From Endomychus coccineus (taxonomy: Eukaryota > Arthropoda > Insecta > Coleoptera > Endomychidae), in NCBI GenBank assembly GCA_958510875.1, contig OY294067.1, forward strand, positions 247,209,736 through 247,273,735: a stretch of DNA of 64,000 bases, written 5' to 3'. The notes beneath the pieces were generated by a model. That model saw nothing but the letters and a program-made list of their open reading frames with translations, was not told the DNA's origin and ran no database searches. The translations under genes and the position numbers were made by a program. The first letter of the stretch is position 1, and every line of letters begins with the position of its first letter. Of the stretch, positions 57,727 through 64,000 are shown piece by piece.

Positions 57727-58755
57727 CGGAGATGTTCAAATTGGTTTCCCCCTCTGTCAACACATAGTTCGCAACGTCGTCGTAGGCCGTCAATTGCGTT
57801 AAATATTTCAATATTCAGTATTTCTCTTAAAACAGTGTCGAACCTTTCTTTTAGTTCGACTACTGTTCTGCTGGGATTTATATATATTTCATCTTATGTA
57901 TATCCGCAGAAAAAATAATCCAAAGGCGTTAGGTCCAGTGATCTTGGCAGCCACACACATGGTCCAATGGTACCTATCCACTCGTTCGTAAAGTGTGTGT
58001 TCAGGAATTTCCTAGATGTTCTAGCATTGTGAGCAGGGGCATCAAAATGTTGGAAATATAATTGCAGCCTGTCTGCAAGTGCTATGTCTTCCAAAGCATC
58101 CCAAAATTTCTCTTCTAATATGGAAATGTATCTTTCCACCGTTAAATTCGTGTCATATATATGGTAAGCTATTTGAAAGAAGCCAAATTGTCCTTGATCG
58201 ATGTAATTATTCAATGTCCGATGAGGTATCACTCCAAATTCTGTAATTATTTCTGTTGAATATTCCTTCACAGTTTTGCGTGATTCGTTTGTCCAAATAA
58301 TTTTTTTGAAAAAATTGGGGGCCTTCATCGAGTTTACTGATGTAGCAATTAGAAAATTCCACCATTCTGATTGCATCTTCCAGATGTAAGGAATGCACTA
58401 GTCTTATTTTATAATGTTTAAGCTTATTCCTTTTTAATATGCTATATACCGTAGATCGAGGAATGCCAGAATATTATTGATCTTGCCTCATTGCTGTATC
58501 TGGGTAAATAGTAACATTGCCAATAACTTCAATAGTATAAATTTCGTTACCTTCTTTCTGTTAACATTTTGGAGTCCCCTTACTGAAGGAGCCATAATTT
58601 AACAGATTGTTTTCAAGTCTTGCAAATGTTCGTATACACGGCAGGCGTCTCTCTGGGTACATTCGCAAATAGAGCTCTCCGGCTGTTTGACAGTTCCTAT
58701 TACATAGGATGAAATACTCTATCATTTTGTAATATTCTGGATTTTCAAAACTCAT
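57727..58755 (-). pseudogene. DUF4817-type transposase, nearly intact
   Basis: Reading leftward from ATG 58755: MSFENPEYYKMIEYFILC and a run ending YPERRLPCIRTFARLE form the DUF4817 helix-turn-helix. A stop at about 58561 and another near 58480 follow, then SGIPRSTVYSILKRNKLKHY, the second HTH. After one frameshift near 58340, the long open frame gives NFFKKIIWTNESR (family I-I-W-TDES, catalytic D replaced by N), FQHFDAPAHNAR, EWIGTIGPCVWLPRS and LDLTPLDYFFCGY. One stop near 57893 precedes DEIYINPSRTV and the tail CELCVDRGGNQFEHL. It is the least damaged transposase here, but still has about three stops, one frameshift and a lost catalytic Asp. Terminal repeats were not found. Confidence 0.88.
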
Positions 58756-59492
58756 CTTGAAAAATAATTAAAAATCACGTTTTACTATTACACACATTGT
58801 AGCAGCTACACAATGACAGCACTACTGTGACAGCCGCTTACTAGATTTTAAGTTATCATAAAAGCAGCAAAAAGCACAGAACATTTGATAAAAAAGAATA
58901 CGTATTTAAGAAAAATACCAACTAGTGAAGTCAAATTAATGGGTATTGGACCCGTAAATCCTTGGGAAATCGATTTTGATGAGACAAACTGCATTCTCTT
59001 CAGAATGTTATCAGAAAAAAGTTGACCGCAAATAAAGTTGCGTAAATTGTTCATATTGCTTATAAACAATAAATGAACAATTTAATTAGCTCATTTTTGA
59101 GATTACATAAAAGTTTCGAAAAAATGCAAAATTTGACCGGTTTTCATCGAACTAAGATTATTTTTATTTATAAACAATTTATTAATAACCAAAATAGATG
59201 AATTCGACCCAAACTTCGACTTTAGGATCGTTTTCGGATAATTTTGGTATTTTGAGTTCGATTTTAAGCAATTTATATTTATTATTAAATATACGAATTT
59301 GACCAAAATGTCGAGTTTATAGTCGTACGTTTTTATTGCTATCATGGTCTTTAAACGCATACATAAGTTTTTGAATTGTTATAAACATATAATTTATTAA
59401 CAAATAGAGAAAAAAGGAATGTCACATTTTTATTCATTTAATTAAAAAAGAAATGTGACGTTTTTATTAATTTTTATATGATATGCACACTC
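58756..59492. other. Unannotated AT-rich spacer
   Basis: No recognised motif. Short minus-strand frames are featureless. Direct imperfect repeats such as ACGTTTTTAT occur near 59325 and 59458. Confidence 0.4.
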
Positions 59493-60040
59493 AGAACTTG
59501 ATTCTTTTGACAAAACTGTTGAAATGTATTAAGTCTGAATATAATAAAAAAATGGCATGCCACTAATTTTAAATAATTGTTTTCCCTTCCACAATAACTT
59601 TCTCATACCTACTTAAGAAAAGTAATATGTTTCATTTTATGTATATATTTATTGATACTTTGTCATAATAAAACATCAGAATTATTATTATTTTCTTATG
59701 ATTCGCTTTTGAAAATATAGTAAATAAATAATAGCAATAAAATCTCAGGATATATTAGTATTAGTATTAGTAGAACTTGATTCTTTTGACAAAACTGTTG
59801 AAATGTATTAAGTCTGAATATAATTAAAAAATGGCATGCCACTAATTTTAAATAATTGTTTTCCCTTCCACAACAACTTTCTCATACCTACTTAAGAAAA
59901 GTAATATGTTTCATTTTATGTATATATTTATTGATACTTTGTCATAATAAAACATCAGAATTATTATTATTTTCTTATGATTCGCTTTTGAAAATATAGT
60001 AAATAAATAATAGCAATAAAATCTCAGGATACATTAGTAT
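59493..60040 (+). repeat. 279 bp tandem duplication (two near-identical copies)
   Basis: AGAACTTGATTCTTTTGACA begins at 59493 and again at 59772, 279 bp apart, and the two units match almost base for base through ATCTCAGGATA near 60020. Differences are few (for example ATAATAAAAAAA against ATAATTAAAAAA), so the event is recent. No coding content. Confidence 0.95.
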
Positions 60041-62235
60041 TGTTTGAAGATTACACGCTAGTGTCGAAATTATAGTCACGATTTGTTTCTATAATATATG
60101 TTATAAGAAACAAAGTAGAAGTGTTTTATTCTACTATATCAATATGTTAAATTATCACAAAGTAGTGGCTTCCACCATTTAATTTTAGTTGATAACAAAA
60201 CCACGGTGTGGTGAAACAATTTGTCAGCATCAATTAGAAATAAAATGTTACATATTTTTTGGGTAAATTTAAGTTTTATTCTCCAACTTTAGAATGATTA
60301 ATTGAACTTATAGTAAAAGTAAAGAATCTTAATAACAAGAATAACTGCAAAATACTTATATGCCAACGGTTCAAGTATAGGAATCACAATGCATATAATC
60401 CTTTCGAAATTCCGTATGGATATTGAATCATATAATGCATAAAATTGAATTCCTCAGGATGTAATGTGTGCAGTAATTCAAGAACTGTTCACTACATTCA
60501 AAACTTCGATATCGACTCGTTGCAATCAGTACCTACGTTAACAAATTTACATGTGTGATAAAGATCAATGAAATAATATTACTAGTACAAGTCGGTAACA
60601 TTGAAGCTTCTAAAGTAGATGGAAAACAGAAAGTCAGAGGAGAAATGTAGAGGGTAGAGTGTAGTTTACTACCTAGGGAAAATAGAAGTGAAAGACTGGA
60701 GAGGGATTTGATCTCATCGTCCGGTCAAATGCTTTGATACGAAGATTGACTCCAGACTTTCAAATTTGTTTGCGAACAACTTTTCACGCGAATGTTTCCT
60801 TCTAAAAGGAATTCAAACGTCGTATAAAGTTTCTAAGTTGATAGTGCAGGGACCAACGCTACTATTGCATCGTGAAACATAATTTTACTTGCTAATTTTA
60901 AATTTCCTTATATATTGGAATCATCCGTAAAACGTATGTACACAATGTACAGGTACGTATTTCATCAGTATGATGATTCACAAGATTCCTTAGGAGCTCG
61001 GGATGATGATTGAATTTGTAGAATCTTTTCTGACATTGTGCTCATCAATAAAATCTTGGTAATCCCTTTTTTTCCAAACTAGAATATGGTGTGTGGAAGG
61101 TTTTTCTATTTCCACTTATACTGTCAGCTTCTGACCATCATTATTCATATTAAAACTCGTTAGTGTTCTGCATACTACTCTTGTTAGTAACATTATGTTC
61201 AGAAGATAAAATCAAGCATTCATCTAAATTTAGTTGGCTTGTAGGAAAAACGGACTCTGTTCAAATTGGTTTCAATTTGATTGAATTTTCAGTAATACGA
61301 ATGCTTCCAGCATAGTAAAGTATATTGATAAAATACAGATTCTCAAATTAGTCAGTAAAAATTTGGAATAACCTATTGACAGTTTGGGATACATAAAAAT
61401 CGGACAACAATTCCATGAAAAATATAAAATTTTCTAGAGACCAACTAAATCTTGAATTATATAAACGTTATTTTTACTCTTAACGATTTCACGCTATGGG
61501 CAGCTCCAAATTTTTTCCAATTTCCTGAGTCTTATAACTGTATCAGAAAGTCGGGAGTTTTAACTTTGTCAAATTGGCTTGTAGGAAATGACGGACTATG
61601 TTCAAAGTGATCTCAATTTGATTCTTTTATGAGTAATTGTATTATTAATATGGATATTCCACTTTATCGAATTCCAACTATTTCAAATGTCTTACAGTAA
61701 TTGTAGAATCACAAGTTATTCATAAATATGATTTGAAGCCGAATTAAATTAGAATATACCGTAGTCCTCAGGACGTAGTGGCTTAACTGAATACATCACA
61801 GCTATCAGGAGAGCGTCTTAAAGATTTTATAGTTTTTTGACGTTAAATTTAAATATTTTGTATTTCAATCCAAGTATGGTTACTAGTTTAAAATGTAAAA
61901 TAGCACAAAAATATTTAAGAATAAGTAACGTGAAAAAAATTCAAACAGACGACATAAATCTTTTTTTTTGTGAATAAGCCCATTCGTGCCATAGAAAAAA
62001 AGATGTTAGACAAGCCTACTACAAACTGATATGATAGGTTTGGGATTATTCGGCTATTTTATAAAAACAGACAGTGCTGACCTATATCTTTCACAAATGG
62101 TGTTGCACCACTGCAAAGCTCCAACAGATTTCTGTATGTTTCTTCTGAAATTAAATGGGGTCCTTTGTAAAGCTTGTTCCACTGTATGTCTTTGTCTGAA
62201 TTGTTGTTATCTGTACGTATGGAGAGAAGTCAAAG
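60041..62235. other. Spacer with a diverged direct repeat
   Basis: No gene recognised. TTGGCTTGTAGGAAA at 61233 and 61574 begins a ~70 bp direct repeat (both continue with CGGACT, TTCAAA and CAATTTGATT), 341 bp apart. A 74-codon plus-strand frame at 62031-62255 has many Cys but no recognised family. Confidence 0.45.
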
Positions 62236-63170
62236 TTTTAGTGACAATGTTTTGAAATTTAAAAAGTCATTGTAGCTTAAAGGAACAACAATATATGGAT
62301 TCGTACTTCTCGCCAGATGGGATTCGGGAATGAGTTGCATGGGAACCATGATATCACCAGCTAATTTTTGAGCATTTGAAATTGCGCGGTGTGCTAAGTC
62401 TTTCATGATGAGGAGCAAAGAATCTGGGGAATATCTCTTCTAAATTGGTCCTGTTGTTAATTACATATTCAAGAGTGGAGGCTATAATTGAAATTTCGTT
62501 TTGCCCTCACATCCACCTGCGAATAGGTATGCTGTATCAGTTCTATCTTTGTCGTATCTACCTAGAAAAACAAACAAAGCTGATGCTATCTCGAATGAAC
62601 CTCGTTTACCATTTCCTTCACTCCAAGTAAAACAAACACAATCCGTAGAACCAAAATCGTAAATTGTGAAGTAAAAAACCCCTAGCCTTCTAGTGTAGAA
62701 GATTTTGTTATCATTTGATATAGGTTTACATGAATAACCACAGAAGTTTTATGAAAATTGGCTTCTTCTTTGCAAATACTTTCCCAACATTTTCTTCTTT
62801 TCTCATATTCTTTTGATATCGATCATTCAAATTTGTCTTAATTCCCTCAGATCCCTGTAAATACGACATGCAAAGACTGCGTTGGTCTTTCTTAGGCCTA
62901 TGAAAAGACAATTACATACCTACTTTTAAAATTTTGTCTATAGAAAGAAAAATATGTTTTCTCAATGTTATTTTCTGCACAATGTACACACCATGTAGTT
63001 TCCGATAAACTGTCAGCGATATGTTTCCTATGGCTGTCACATGCGTAGTGCGAGGTGCATAATATAACTTCAGGCGCAGGCGCGAAGCGTTAGTTAAGCC
63101 TTTTCGTGAAACTAATGTTTTCCTAATGGTCTTTAAATATATTTTTTTCACGGAAAGGCCCAAGTACAGA
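62236..63170 (-). pseudogene. DUF7869-type transposon-associated gene, C-terminal two-thirds
   Basis: Reading leftward: LSVKKIYLKTIRKTLVSRKG near 63160 matches the V-CK-x-F-L-x-TL block of the family. The frame at 62911 gives HRPKKDQRSLCMSYLQG and then DRYQKNMRKEENVGKVFAKK (family PKKD-x-C-x-x-C...H-x-x-RK-x-E-A). Further on, in other frames, come FTIYDFGSTDCVCFTWSEGN and GKRGSFEIASAL (family W-x-E-x-x-x-KRG-x-NEI-x-SCL), then FAGGCEGKTKF at the D-x-C-x-GQNKN position. The end is NPYIVVPLSYNDFLNFKTLS (family ...DF-x-DFK-x-L). The function of these proteins is unknown; they are often found in transposons. Key residues at the DCCSGQNKN site are changed, and several frame breaks mark a pseudogene. 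Confidence 0.7.
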
Positions 63171-64000
63171 AGCCCCTTCGGCCAGTAAACATTTCAAGGT
63201 ATATAAGATAGAACCAAGTAGCATGTGGTATTATCAACTTAACCTTGAGAAATTCAGATAAGCCCTTTCGTGGTAACATAAAGCATGATGAGACATTCAC
63301 TAGCAGGATTAAACTCAATTTTGCGTTCTTGTTAGTTAGCTCCTACGCCCTGAGGGCGATGAATGTGCGTCAAGTAGAGTTAGCCCGAGTTGGTGACGTC
63401 ACAAATTCCAGCTGATGGCCTTCCATTCGTGTGTTGAGTCAAGATTTAAAACAGATCAGATATCATTTGAATTGAGAATCTGAATTGATTAAAGAATGTA
63501 ATAAAACTGATAGTATATTCTCCTATCTGAGAAAGAATAGGAATAAAACAGTTCAGAGGGATTTGAACTCATCATCGCTGTGAGCCAATAAAAGACCCCA
63601 TAGTATCAGATGTGTTGGTAAATATCTTGCGGTGAAATGGATTCGGATACTCCGAGAAATTGATGGGTAAGCGATTTTGTAACACCGCAATTTGTGATAA
63701 AACAGAAATTGATGCTTGAAAATAAGCCACCACAAGTTGCTTCTTACCTCTTGACATAGGCAATTCAATTTGCATTGATTGATTAATAGTAAACACTTTT
63801 CTAGGTTATTGGGCTCTATCTGTAATAAGCAATTCAAGCGAAAGCCACATTTTATTTTTATGTGCACAAATGCCTACTCGCAATTCTAATCCAAAAAACG
63901 ACACTACATAAAGACTTGTGATAATGCATTTCTCATAAGGTGAGAAGAAATATAGATGGCTATTGCAATCGTTCATCTTATATTTTATATTTCAAATGTA
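63171..64000. other. Spacer; one unidentified 104-codon minus frame
   Basis: Two overlapping minus-strand frames at 63553-63867 (104 and 74 codons) have no recognised motif. GGGATTTGAACTC at 63559, read on the minus strand as GAGTTCAAATCCC, resembles a tRNA B box; a weaker match lies near 60708. No A box at proper spacing supports a tRNA gene or SINE. Confidence 0.35.

Noticed and set aside
63555..63590. tRNA B-box-like string, possible tRNA or SINE
   Set aside because: The only A-box-like string is too close, and no cloverleaf can be drawn.
63553..63867. 104-codon minus-strand ORF and an overlapping 74-codon frame
   Set aside because: Length is modest for AT-rich DNA, two frames compete, and no motif is recognised.

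Overview
The window reads as repeat-rich nuclear DNA of an insect. It is AT-rich, has no operon-like gene packing, contains long microsatellites, and carries many broken transposable elements of families common in insect genomes. These include mariner and DUF4817-type DNA transposons, pogo/Tigger, hAT with a CGGBP1-like N-terminus, PIF/Harbinger-like foldbacks, Penelope-like elements (PLEs), Jockey/R1/I-type LINEs, a CR1-like LINE tail, an LTR retrotransposon leader, and two tyrosine-recombinase (Crypton-like) fragments. A beetle is a reasonable guess but cannot be proved from the sequence. I found no intact host gene; every coding stretch I can recognise is a decayed transposon gene.

Layout, first half. 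1.36-3.14 kb: a DUF4817-type transposon with about 0.4 kb inverted repeats, whose right end is reiterated in a tandem array to 5.06 kb. 6.80-7.80 kb: a non-autonomous element with perfect CCGGGATATC left end, carrying a retroelement leader with a short ORF. 7.8-8.4 kb: CR1-like RT tail. 8.38-9.9 kb: a PLE remnant split by a foldback. 9.99-10.96 kb: mariner. 13.3-15.9 kb: two blocks of a roughly 357 bp satellite. 16.75-19.42 kb: a mariner carrying a Drosophila-FB-like foldback. 21.7-22.8 kb: PLE. 23.15-25.08 kb: a second foldback, with the same leader+ORF unit in its loop. 25.2 kb: PLE RT scrap. 26.5-27.5 kb: pogo. 28.15-28.70 kb: LTR and primer-binding site. 29.13-31.21 kb: hAT with an 8 bp target duplication.

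Layout, second half. 32.5-34.6 kb: LINE (RT plus RNase H). 36.02-38.27 kb: DUF4817-type transposon. 38.85-40.35 kb: an element with long terminal inverted repeats (TIRs) and a CXC-cysteine-domain gene. 40.36-41.10 kb: MITE with TTAAGA duplication. 41.4-41.75 kb and 47.2-47.5 kb: tyrosine-recombinase fragments. 43.4-44.4 kb and 62.2-63.2 kb: DUF7869-type transposon-associated genes. 44.78-45.09 kb: a palindrome with a CACGTG cluster. 49.5-50.5, 51.2-51.8 and 56.6-57.2 kb: PLEs, the last followed by a convincing hammerhead ribozyme core. 52.0-53.9 kb: a second LINE (endonuclease plus RT). 54.86-55.52 kb: a deletion derivative of a DUF4817-type transposon. 57.7-58.8 kb: a nearly intact DUF4817-type transposase. 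59.5-60.0 kb: a 279 bp tandem duplication.

The parts do not form a pathway. They record successive insertions: foldback into PLE, foldback into mariner, retro-leader into two different DNA elements, MITE beside a TIR element. The most interesting signals are the hammerhead core downstream of a PLE, the growth of a tandem array from a transposon end, and the leader+ORF unit shared by two unrelated DNA elements. All family names come from reading motifs by eye; no database search was run.
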